Assembly (NCBI GenBank): GCA_023230245.1
Contig: JALNXT010000118.1
Coordinates: 1 to 5,465, forward strand
Source: Candidatus Cloacimonadota bacterium
GTDB lineage: Bacteria > Cloacimonadota > Cloacimonadia > Cloacimonadales > Cloacimonadaceae
Direction of reading: 5' to 3'
Length of the DNA stretch: 5,465 bases
How positions within the stretch are numbered: the first letter of the stretch is position 1; every line of letters begins with the position of its first letter. Below the pieces are notes generated by a model. It was not told where the DNA came from and ran no database searches. It was given only the letters and a program-made list of their open reading frames with translations. Positions 1-5,204 of the stretch are shown piece after piece. The position numbers and the translations under genes are program-made.

Positions 1-1132
1 GTATTGTAGCATTGGTGTTGTACCATGTACTGCCGAAGCCATTTGTGCGCCTCAGCAAGCAGATATTGCTGGGTACACTTATCCCCGGAACACTGCTAAG
101 ATCAAACACCGCAGAAGTAGTGCAGTCGTTGTAGGTGGTTCCCAGCTCCCAATAGGCTTCGTTATACACTTTATCTATGTTTAACGGGAAGCTGCCTTGC
201 GGCGAAGCATAGAACTTCGCCACCATACTGCTGTGAAGCAGAGGAGATTGGTTTTGATAGTAATAATTGCCACTTGCAACACTCAACAGCACATCATTTT
301 GTTCTGACGTATCCAATTGACTGGGAGCGGTTACGTTTATGGCACTTTCTACACTTCTTTTCATTGTGCTCGGTGTGATAATAATATCCGAAGTGTATAG
401 CCCAAAAGAAGTCTGCACAACTGCTGATGGACTTTGGAAATTGAAATCCACCTGACCTGTAGAATTAGTAAAAGCCTGTATCCATGCTGCATCACCTGCG
501 CTTGGATCGATAGTACCCCATCCATAGCCCAAGATATCCGCTCCTGAACCAGCATTCAAAGGATATGGCGAAAGCGAATAGAAGCTGCAATTGTTTAGCT
601 TCAGTTTCACAACTGCGTTGTAGATTGAGGGATCTGTGCTAATGTTCTTTTCGATATATGCCGTCGCCCCTGTATAAATACGACAATCTCCAGCTTGGTT
701 AAGGGTTTGCCAACTGTTGTTCGCATTTACGGTGTTAATATGGTTGAAGCTGCAAAGCTGATAGTTCGTGCCGGAATCTCTGTCCCCCACCACAAAGTGA
801 TAGGTAGTATCGGGAAAAGTAACCCCGGACAAAGGAGAGAAGGCACTGGAGTTAGTTAATGTGCTACTCGATATAGGACTGTTCACCATAACAGGGCCAT
901 TATTCCAATAAACATATTCGTAACTGCGACGTGTAGAACTCAAATCCCCAAAAGCCACAATTTTATTGTGTGATTCATTATAACCTCGATAGAAAGGATC
1001 ATCACTCGCCCCATAATTGAACATCCAGGCATTAGTATATTGCATCAACTGATTTTCATTATGGAAGGTAACCGACACGGCGGATAGTAGGGTAGCAAAA
1101 AGAATAAAACCAAGCAAAAAAAGTGTTTTCAC
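1..1132 (-). CDS. Secreted protein of unknown function, C-terminus outside window
   Basis: The frame is open from a GTG at 1132-1130 to the left edge, giving 377 codons with no stop, so the gene is partial at its 3' end. The start is forced: an in-frame TAA lies only three codons upstream (1144-1142), no ATG occurs between them, and an AAGGAG sits 5 nt before the GTG. The protein begins MKTLFLLGFILFATLLSAVS, a typical Sec signal peptide with likely cleavage after residue 18 (LSA|VS). The first in-frame ATG codons come later, at about residues 30 and 37, and would remove the signal peptide. The mature part is rich in Asn, Ser, Thr, Tyr and Gly with few charged residues, as in beta-rich surface or exported proteins. 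I recognise no domain. A C-terminal sorting domain like that of the neighbouring cyclophilin could lie beyond the edge, but this is inference. It is transcribed divergently from the secreted isomerase gene. Confidence 0.87.
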   Translation of the reverse strand, partial: MKTLFLLGFILFATLLSAVSVTFHNENQLMQYTNAWMFNYGASDDPFYRGYNESHNKIVAFGDLSSTRRSYEYVYWNNGPVMVNSPISSSTLTNSSAFSPLSGVTFPDTTYHFVVGDRDSGTNYQLCSFNHINTVNANNSWQTLNQAGDCRIYTGATAYIEKNISTDPSIYNAVVKLKLNNCSFYSLSPYPLNAGSGADILGYGWGTIDPSAGDAAWIQAFTNSTGQVDFNFQSPSAVVQTSFGLYTSDIIITPSTMKRSVESAINVTAPSQLDTSEQNDVLLSVASGNYYYQNQSPLLHSSMVAKFYASPQGSFPLNIDKVYNEAYWELGTTYNDCTTSAVFDLSSVPGISVPSNICLLRRTNGFGSTWYNTNATI

Positions 1133-1137
1133 AATAT

Positions 1138-1143
1138 CTCCTT
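1138..1143 (-). promoter_or_regulatory. Ribosome binding site that fixes a GTG start
   Basis: On the minus strand AAGGAG is followed by the 5-nt spacer ATATT and then GTG. Together with the in-frame TAA just upstream, it decides that the secreted protein starts at GTG 1132. Confidence 0.8.
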
Positions 1144-1211
1144 ATAAGACCAAAGTCCACAGTGTGTAATCATCGCTAAACTATTAGTAACTAACACAAC
1201 TGACGGAATTC

Positions 1212-1240
1212 ATTATTAACATTCATGTATAAGCTGTCAA
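1212..1240 (-). promoter_or_regulatory. Sigma70-type promoter of the leftward secreted-protein gene
   Basis: On the minus strand a perfect TTGACA (1240-1235) is followed by a 17-bp spacer and AATAAT (1217-1212), five of six matches to the -10 consensus. Transcription would start near 1205 and give a leader of about 73 nt before the GTG start. A short near-palindrome, TTAGT-A-ACTAA (1184-1194), lies in that leader. The promoter is a prediction from matches alone. Confidence 0.6.
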
Positions 1241-1272
1241 TGTTTATTTTCGCAAGCTGGGCATGATTCTGC

Positions 1273-1301
1273 TTGACACCCACAACCATGATGAATATAA
1301 G
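1273..1301 (+). promoter_or_regulatory. Sigma70-type promoter of the rightward cyclophilin gene
   Basis: A perfect TTGACA (1273-1278), a 17-bp spacer and TATAAG (1296-1301, five of six matches) form a good promoter. Transcription would start near 1308, only about 25 nt before the ATG at 1333. This argues against translation from the in-frame TTG at 1273, which lies inside the -35 box. The -35 boxes of this promoter and the leftward one are 32 bp apart, so one regulator bound between them could affect both genes. Confidence 0.62.
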
Positions 1302-1320
1302 GACATTAGTAAAATCAAGC

Positions 1321-1327
1321 AGGTGGA
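1321..1327 (+). promoter_or_regulatory. Ribosome binding site selecting ATG 1333
   Basis: AGGTGGA followed by the spacer ATATT places the start at ATG 1333, directly before the signal peptide. The spacer is the same five bases as in the divergent gene. Confidence 0.7.
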
Positions 1328-1332
1328 ATATT

Positions 1333-2430
1333 ATGAAACACTTCTTATTGTCTGTGATCCTAATCGGTTTGTTATATGTCCCTGGGGCTATGCAAGCTCG
1401 AGCATTTGCCCGTTGGCACACCTCCATGGGCAGCTTTACAGCAGAACTATACAACGATATTGCCCCCATTACTGCCAGTAACTTTATGCTGCTTGCCAAC
1501 AACGGCTTTTACAATAACAAGATATTTCATCGCGTAATCGCCGGTTTTATGATTCAGGATGGCTGCCCCTACGGCACTGGCTATGGTGGACCAGGCTGGA
1601 CAATACAGGATGAATTTAGCCCACTTTTACACCACGATCGGCCTGGTATGCTTGCGATGGCTCATTCCTCTGCTCCCAATAGTGGGGGCAGCCAATATTA
1701 CATCACGCTTTTACCCACCCCCCATCTGGATGGAAACTATGCCATATTCGGGAAAGTAATTGAGGGTATCGATGTGGTTCAGGCGATTGGTATTGTGCCT
1801 ACAGGTACCAACGACAAGCCGATTACTCCGGTAAATATCTACCAACTCCGTATGCTGGATTTGAATATCAATAGTGTATTTCCGGATACTACCCAAACTA
1901 TCGTCTGCAATTCAGGGGAACTTCTTGCCTTCATGGTGGAAGCCTATACCAATACTGCTCAGCTTACCTACTCCTGGTATGCTAACGAGATTCTGCAAAC
2001 AGGTCAGAGCGATATGGTTTATGAAAGCACCTTCCCGGCAGGGGCAAACACGCTGCGCTGTAACGTTAGTTCATCTGATAGTATTGCATTCGATGTAACT
2101 TGGAGAGTTCAAGCCGGTGTGCAAAATGGTGACGATGTGATTCCTGCCTTAAGTGCCCTTACTCTTAGCTGCTACCCCAATCCTTTCAGCAACTCTCTGG
2201 AGCTGGAATACACTATTAAAGATGCTGCCGAAGTGAGCTTTACGATCTATAACCTCAGGGGTCAAAAAGTGCGCAGCTTTATCCCCACGGCAAAGCATGC
2301 AGGAACTTGGGTGGGAAACTGGGATACAAAGGACGATAGAGGCAACGCTTGCCCAACAGGGACTTATATCATCCGTTTCAACGCAGGAAACGGTAGTATA
2401 TTACGTAAGAGCGTTTTAATAAGAGATTAG
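1333..2430 (+). CDS. Secreted cyclophilin-type peptidyl-prolyl isomerase with Ig-like and C-terminal sorting domains
   Basis: This 365-residue protein should catalyse cis-trans isomerisation of prolyl bonds outside the cytoplasm. Residues 1-24 (MKHFLLSVILIGLLY...ARA) are a signal peptide. Residues 27-175 form a cyclophilin domain: FHRVI at 65-69 carries the catalytic Arg (R67), then FMIQDG at 72-77, a PGMLAMAH loop, GSQYY at 119-123 and DGNYAIFGKVIEG at 133-145. The Trp of human cyclophilin A next to LDG is His here, as in many bacterial members. Residues 181-260 resemble an Ig-like fold, with Cys192, Trp215 and Cys243 spaced as in a disulfide-linked sandwich. Residues 279-365 start with CYPNPF and end with RKSVLIRD, matching FlgD-like/Por-secretion-type C-terminal sorting domains. 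These imply surface display or further export. The start was chosen from the RBS, the signal peptide and the promoter position. A longer frame from TTG 1273 would add 20 residues before the signal peptide. Confidence 0.95.
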   Translation: MKHFLLSVILIGLLYVPGAMQARAFARWHTSMGSFTAELYNDIAPITASNFMLLANNGFYNNKIFHRVIAGFMIQDGCPYGTGYGGPGWTIQDEFSPLLHHDRPGMLAMAHSSAPNSGGSQYYITLLPTPHLDGNYAIFGKVIEGIDVVQAIGIVPTGTNDKPITPVNIYQLRMLDLNINSVFPDTTQTIVCNSGELLAFMVEAYTNTAQLTYSWYANEILQTGQSDMVYESTFPAGANTLRCNVSSSDSIAFDVTWRVQAGVQNGDDVIPALSALTLSCYPNPFSNSLELEYTIKDAAEVSFTIYNLRGQKVRSFIPTAKHAGTWVGNWDTKDDRGNACPTGTYIIRFNAGNGSILRKSVLIRD

Positions 2431-3185
2431 CTACTTTTATATGCCACCCAAGTCTTAAATTCTTGGGGAATGCGGGAGAATCCTGCTTTCTCATATAGCT
2501 TTGCCGTCGCCGGATTATCCGAGTATAAATACAAATGATTATCGCTTAATCCCCGATGGTAATTCACCAGATGGTGAATCAGCCCACCTGCAAAGCCCCT
2601 ACCTCTGAATTTATCTCTGGTAAACACATCATCCACCCGGCTGTAACCTGCATAAACGCTAACTGAGGCAAGTGAGGCAAGTTCGCCGCCCACAAAACCA
2701 CCCAACAGATGAAATGAGGGGTGGAGTAAATGTTTTTCCGCCACTTTAATCGTCCAATCTCCCCCATATTCCACGGCAATAGTTTCCATCATGTCTATAT
2801 CCAGCTTTTTCACACGCTCGATTTGTAGGTCACTCGCTTCATGCAGGATACTCTCATGATCGTGAACAAAATATTCGGTATCATTAAGCTCCAAAACAAA
2901 GCCATGCTTGTCCAAAGAAGGGCTGATGCGCTCCAGATCATTTATTTGCAGAGAGGAGTATATTCTGGGGATAATACCTTTGCTCTTATAGAAAAACTCA
3001 ATATCCCGTATAGAGCTTTCCACGCCGACATAATCTGTGATCACCGCATGGTTACTATCGTGAGAAGCTTTGTTTCCTTCATTGGAAAACATCAATCCCC
3101 AATTCTTGCTTACCATCGTAGAAAACCTTTGTGGGAAGTGTAGCTCTGTGTCTATCATCCGTTTAATCATAAATGGCATTGGCAT
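2427..3185 (-). CDS. GNAT-family N-acetyltransferase
   Basis: This 252-residue cytoplasmic protein probably transfers an acetyl group from acetyl-CoA to an unknown amine. The catalytic GNAT domain is C-terminal. Motif A runs RVDDVFTRDKFRGRGFAGG (183-201), with the acetyl-CoA pyrophosphate-binding R-x-x-G-x-A pattern in RGRGFA at 194-199. Motif B is DNPATAKLYEKAGF (223-236). The N-terminal half (about 1-115) carries an SHDSNHAV stretch and PRIYSS. It looks like the diverged N-terminal half found in roughly 250-residue two-part GNAT proteins. The start is ATG 3185 because AAGGA (3197-3193) lies 7 nt before it. The GTG at 3191 is in frame but only 1 nt from the same AAGGA, and an ATG at 3179 is also possible. 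Its stop codon overlaps that of the convergent isomerase gene. The substrate cannot be read from the sequence. Confidence 0.92.
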   Translation of the reverse strand: MPMPFMIKRMIDTELHFPQRFSTMVSKNWGLMFSNEGNKASHDSNHAVITDYVGVESSIRDIEFFYKSKGIIPRIYSSLQINDLERISPSLDKHGFVLELNDTEYFVHDHESILHEASDLQIERVKKLDIDMMETIAVEYGGDWTIKVAEKHLLHPSFHLLGGFVGGELASLASVSVYAGYSRVDDVFTRDKFRGRGFAGGLIHHLVNYHRGLSDNHLYLYSDNPATAKLYEKAGFSRIPQEFKTWVAYKSS

Positions 3186-3192
3186 AAGCACA

Positions 3193-3197
3193 TCCTT
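3193..3197 (-). promoter_or_regulatory. Ribosome binding site deciding the acetyltransferase start
   Basis: AAGGA on the minus strand is 7 nt before ATG 3185 but only 1 nt before GTG 3191. It therefore favours the shorter, 252-residue product. Confidence 0.6.
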
Positions 3198-3225
3198 ACT
3201 GCTATATTATGCAGAGTTTCAATAT

Positions 3226-3254
3226 ATAATAAGCCATTTTAGCTGGTCGTGCAA
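3226..3254 (-). promoter_or_regulatory. Possible weak promoter of the acetyltransferase gene
   Basis: TTGCAC (3254-3249), a 17-bp spacer and TATTAT (3231-3226) on the minus strand could form a promoter with a start near 3219. The -10 box is good but the -35 box matches only its first three bases. The region is AT-rich, so chance matches are likely. Confidence 0.3.
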
Positions 3255-3340
3255 CGCTTTTTTTAGGCTCAAGATCTATCATGGTGGTTAAGTTTATCGA
3301 TTCATTTCTTCATCTATCTTTTCTGCTTCCATTCCCATAG

Positions 3341-3385
3341 CATTGCCCTTGAATTGTCCATCTCATCCGCAATGCAAGGGCAATG
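3341..3385. repeat. 11-bp perfect inverted repeat, 23-nt spacer
   Basis: CATTGCCCTTG at 3341-3351 and CAAGGGCAATG at 3375-3385 are exact reverse complements. A transcript from either strand could form an 11-bp stem with a 23-nt loop. There is no adjoining T-run as expected for an intrinsic terminator. The right arm overlaps the tandem repeats, so the structure may reflect an inverted copy of the same short binding motif. Confidence 0.75.
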
Positions 3386-3401
3386 ATAGGGCAATGCAAG
3401 C
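3369..3401. repeat. Three tandem 11-bp repeats (GCAATG-centred)
   Basis: Units are GCAATGCAAGG (3369-3379), GCAATGATAGG (3380-3390) and GCAATGCAAGC (3391-3401). The hexamer GCAATG recurs exactly every 11 bp, about one helical turn, and an inverted copy (CATTGC) lies at 3341-3346. Such phasing puts all direct copies on one face of the helix and suits a cooperative DNA-binding protein. A decayed repetitive element is the alternative. The repeats are about 185-215 bp upstream of the acetyltransferase start. Confidence 0.7.
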
Positions 3402-3481
3402 AAGGAAGAGAGATAAAATGTTTCTGTAGCAGCTAAATTATAGTTTTGTTAATCACGCTATGTTACACAATAATCGTGTAG

Positions 3482-3540
3482 CTACCACTCTAATTGAACA
3501 TGAGCCTTTGTTTAGGCTGACTTTCGAAGCGATTAGGTAG
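3482..3540. repeat. Imperfect palindromic stretch with internal hairpin
   Basis: CTACC (3482-3486) and TAAT (3491-3494) can pair with ATTAGGTAG (3532-3540), leaving a 4-nt bulge. Inside lies a small hairpin with arms AGCCT (3503-3507) and AGGCT (3514-3518) around a 6-nt loop. It could be an RNA structure or operator, but the stems are short enough to arise by chance. Confidence 0.3.
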
Positions 3541-3581
3541 AATTAACAAGTGTTGATCGAGGTTATGACCACTTCCACCTT

Positions 3582-3606
3582 CACCCATCGTTGTGGGGAA
3601 TGGGTG
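3582..3606 (-). terminator. Weak hairpin behind the sulfur-carrier gene, possible terminator
   Basis: CACCCAT (3582-3588) and ATGGGTG (3600-3606) form a 7-bp stem with an 11-nt loop, starting about 18 nt past the stop of the last operon gene. In the direction of transcription the hairpin is followed by purine-rich sequence, not a T-run, so it is not a standard intrinsic terminator. It may only stabilise the 3' end of the mRNA. Confidence 0.25.
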
Positions 3607-3624
3607 GGATTTGATAGGGAACAA

Positions 3625-3840
3625 TCAGCCTCCGCTAATCAGATGTATAACCTCTACTTCTGCATTTAGGGGGATGGGGGTGCTGTCGTAATCGCCTTTT
3701 TTTACCAGCTTGCCATTTACTTTTATCACCAGCATCTTGAAGGTGTAAGTCATCATGGTAAGCGCATCGCGGACTACTAAGCCTTCTTGCCAGGGGAGTT
3801 TATGACCATTTACGATGAAGCTGGGTTTATCCATTATCAT
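3625..3840 (-). CDS. thiS: ThiS/MoaD-family sulfur carrier protein
   Basis: This 71-residue protein has the ubiquitin-like carrier pattern. It shows a short N-terminal hairpin (FIVNGHKL), a helix around VVRDALTMM (22-30), a VIKVNGKLV strand (38-46) and the end EVEVIHLISGG. The terminal Gly70-Gly71 is the site that an E1-like enzyme adenylates and that then carries sulfur as a thiocarboxylate. In ThiS the sulfur goes to thiazole, in MoaD to the dithiolene of molybdopterin. The gene is last in the operon and overlaps the adenylyltransferase gene by 14 nt, which suggests translational coupling and 1:1 partnership. ATG 3840 has AGGA 5 nt upstream. ATG 3834 (69 residues, 8-nt overlap) is nearly as likely. 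The symbol follows the family; next to mobB a MoaD-like role in metal-pterin cofactor synthesis is equally possible. Confidence 0.88.
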   Translation of the reverse strand: MIMDKPSFIVNGHKLPWQEGLVVRDALTMMTYTFKMLVIKVNGKLVKKGDYDSTPIPLNAEVEVIHLISGG

Positions 3841-4459
3841 TACCTTCCTGATTGTGGGGAGCTAATAGTTCCAAAGCAAGGTTTGCCTGCATGTTGGCGA
3901 TTATGGCTACCCTGGTTGCGATGGGGCTTATGCCATCTTCCAGCTTGCTTTGCAGATCTCCCACGATGTATAGTTTGTCATAACGGTGGATGCTGATGCT
4001 TTCGTTGTTGCCATAGCCGCTAATACCGGATGCACCGATGATGGGTTTGGCGGGATAATTCTCCATCCATTTGTGGATAAGCATCTCCTTCTGATCGGCA
4101 TCGTCAAAAGCTTCGATCATAATGTCACAACCACCAAATAAAGTTTCGATATTGGCAGGCGTTACTTTCACTAAATGAGGTTCGATGATAATAAAGGGAT
4201 TGAAGCCTGCGATATTAGAGGCGAGTGCGTGTACTTTAGCTTCGCCAATCTGTTGTAGAGTAAACTGTTGGCGGTTCAGGTTTTCCAGGCTTACGGTATC
4301 GAAATCGGCAATAATTATCTTACCTATGCCGGCTCTGGCTAAAGAGCTTGCCACGATTGAGCCTAAGCCACCCGCTCCGGCAATGCCAATAACGGCTCTC
4401 TGCCAGATAGGAAAAGCGATGGGATGGCGTTTGCTGAAGTAGGCTTCCCTATCAATCAC
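3827..4459 (-). CDS. thiF: ThiF/HesA/MoeB-family sulfur-carrier adenylyltransferase, short form
   Basis: This 210-residue E1-like enzyme should use ATP to adenylate the C-terminal glycine of the sulfur carrier encoded next. The nucleotide-binding loop GAGGLGS lies at 28-34, after a hydrophobic strand. The ADFD acidic pair (D52, D54), N62-R63-Q64, K75 in GEAKV and D119 in EAFDD match the ATP and Mg contacts of MoeB/ThiF. The protein lacks the zinc-binding CxxC pairs and the C-terminal extension of E. coli ThiF and MoeB. Its only cysteine is Cys111, so there is no obvious residue equal to the sulfur-handling Cys184 of E. coli ThiF. The length of about 200 residues and the missing zinc site fit the short 'ThiF family 2'. 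The GTG start at 4459 is forced by an in-frame TAA two codons upstream (4465-4463). It overlaps mobB by 8 nt and the carrier gene by 14 nt. Confidence 0.93.
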   Translation of the reverse strand: MIDREAYFSKRHPIAFPIWQRAVIGIAGAGGLGSIVASSLARAGIGKIIIADFDTVSLENLNRQQFTLQQIGEAKVHALASNIAGFNPFIIIEPHLVKVTPANIETLFGGCDIMIEAFDDADQKEMLIHKWMENYPAKPIIGASGISGYGNNESISIHRYDKLYIVGDLQSKLEDGISPIATRVAIIANMQANLALELLAPHNQEGNDNG

Positions 4460-5204
4460 GCCTTATCTCGATGGAAATCTTGCCTTTGGGATCTATGTCT
4501 TTCAGGTTGTCCACCATGGAAAGGATCGCATCCCGCAGTATCTTTTGCACGAAGGGGACGATAACCAGTTCTTCACCGCCTATGCTCAGTTTAATGTCTG
4601 GATTGCCGTCTAATACACAATCGCTGCGAGTGGCTTTGCCTTGGACTATATTCTCTGCCATGGTATAGCAGGTGAAACCACATTCGGAGCAGCATTCAGG
4701 GTCGCTAACGGGGAGGATATCAAAGGTCTTGGTTAAAATGGTGTCCATCAGACGGCTCATGTCTTTCTGCAAACAGAATACAGGAAGTCCGGCATAGTCG
4801 TTTAAGTGATCAGATATAATCCCCGAAATGCCGATGGCTGTGCCGTCGATAAGCTCATCAAGCTGATCGGTGCTTTCAGCACACACAAGCTTTGGTACCG
4901 GGGCATTCTTCATCCCTTCGATGATGAGGAAATCCGCCTTAAGATAGCTAAGCATTTCTTTTAGGTCAAGGCTGCGGGGGAACAGTAAGGCACTGTCGTA
5001 CAGCCCTTTGGCAAATACCGCCTCGCTGCCTGCTTGAGCATGTAAGGCTGTGTTTTTACCATCGGTATCGGCTCGGTATGCTTCGCTGTGGATATCTTTG
5101 ATGGAGACTACCCTAAATCCGCGCTGCTTAAGCTCTGCTATGATGGCAGTAACCAAGGTGGTTTTGCCGGTATGGTGATAACCGATAACCGCTAACGCTT
5201 TCAT
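4452..5204 (-). CDS. mobB: MobB-type GTP-binding protein of molybdopterin guanine dinucleotide synthesis, with Cys-rich extension
   Basis: This 250-residue protein begins with a MobB domain. The P-loop GYHHTGKTT is at 8-16, a Lys-Asp-Ile-His stretch at 36-39 is followed by the DTDGKNT segment (46-52), and LIIEGMKN at 93-100 matches the family's 'EG' motif. MobB proteins bind GTP and assist MobA in attaching GMP to molybdopterin. Ordinary MobB is about 165-175 residues. Here residues 168-200 add a cluster with Cys171, Cys172, Cys175, Cys179 and Cys196 around GFTCYTMAENIVQGKA. This resembles 4Fe-4S motifs of the CxxCGxxxCxxxA...C type. A tail of about 50 residues (IKLSIGGEEL...ISIEIRRD) follows. 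Similar long MobB forms are known from anaerobes and methanogens (recalled, not searched). ATG 5204 overlaps the ispF stop as ATGA and has AGGAG 8 nt upstream. Confidence 0.93.
   Translation of the reverse strand: MKALAVIGYHHTGKTTLVTAIIAELKQRGFRVVSIKDIHSEAYRADTDGKNTALHAQAGSEAVFAKGLYDSALLFPRSLDLKEMLSYLKADFLIIEGMKNAPVPKLVCAESTDQLDELIDGTAIGISGIISDHLNDYAGLPVFCLQKDMSRLMDTILTKTFDILPVSDPECCSECGFTCYTMAENIVQGKATRSDCVLDGNPDIKLSIGGEELVIVPFVQKILRDAILSMVDNLKDIDPKGKISIEIRRD

Larger units (their letters stand above)
3186..3624. other. 439-nt intergenic gap with repeats, no recognisable gene
   Basis: No frame here looks coding. The longest leftward reading I followed, from an ATG at 3282, gives 26 residues without a ribosome binding site. 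The gap holds the likely leader and promoter of the acetyltransferase, an 11-bp inverted repeat overlapping three tandem 11-bp repeats (3341-3401), a palindromic stretch (3482-3540) and a short hairpin behind the sulfur-carrier gene (3582-3606). It separates the acetyltransferase from the ispF-mobB-thiF-thiS operon on the same strand, so it probably contains the end of one transcript and the start of another. Confidence 0.7.

Noticed and set aside
1273..1332. N-terminal extension of the isomerase from TTG 1273
   Set aside because: The TTG lies within the predicted -35 box, has no ribosome binding site, and would put 20 polar residues before the signal peptide. ATG 1333 has AGGTGGA at the right distance.
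1191..1502. Minus-strand frame of about 100 codons opposite the isomerase start
   Set aside because: It crosses the divergent promoters and the signal-peptide region of the real gene, has no family resemblance, and is explained as an antisense shadow.
2841..3143. Plus-strand frame of 100 codons inside the acetyltransferase gene
   Set aside because: It is antisense to a well-supported GNAT gene, without a ribosome binding site or recognisable protein features.
3240..3266. Run of seven T at 3258-3264 as an intrinsic terminator on the plus strand
   Set aside because: Only a 3-bp stem (CGT/ACG) precedes it, and no plus-strand gene ends nearby.
3207..3282. Small minus-strand peptide of 26 residues from ATG 3282
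   Set aside because: It has no ribosome binding site, is very short, and lies in the AT-rich leader of the acetyltransferase.
3341..3401. CRISPR array or plasmid iteron origin
   Set aside because: The units are only 11 bp and contiguous, with no spacers. No replication or cas gene is nearby.
4185..4442. Plus-strand frame of 85 codons opposite the thiF gene
   Set aside because: It mirrors the coding bias of the adenylyltransferase on the other strand and resembles no protein.
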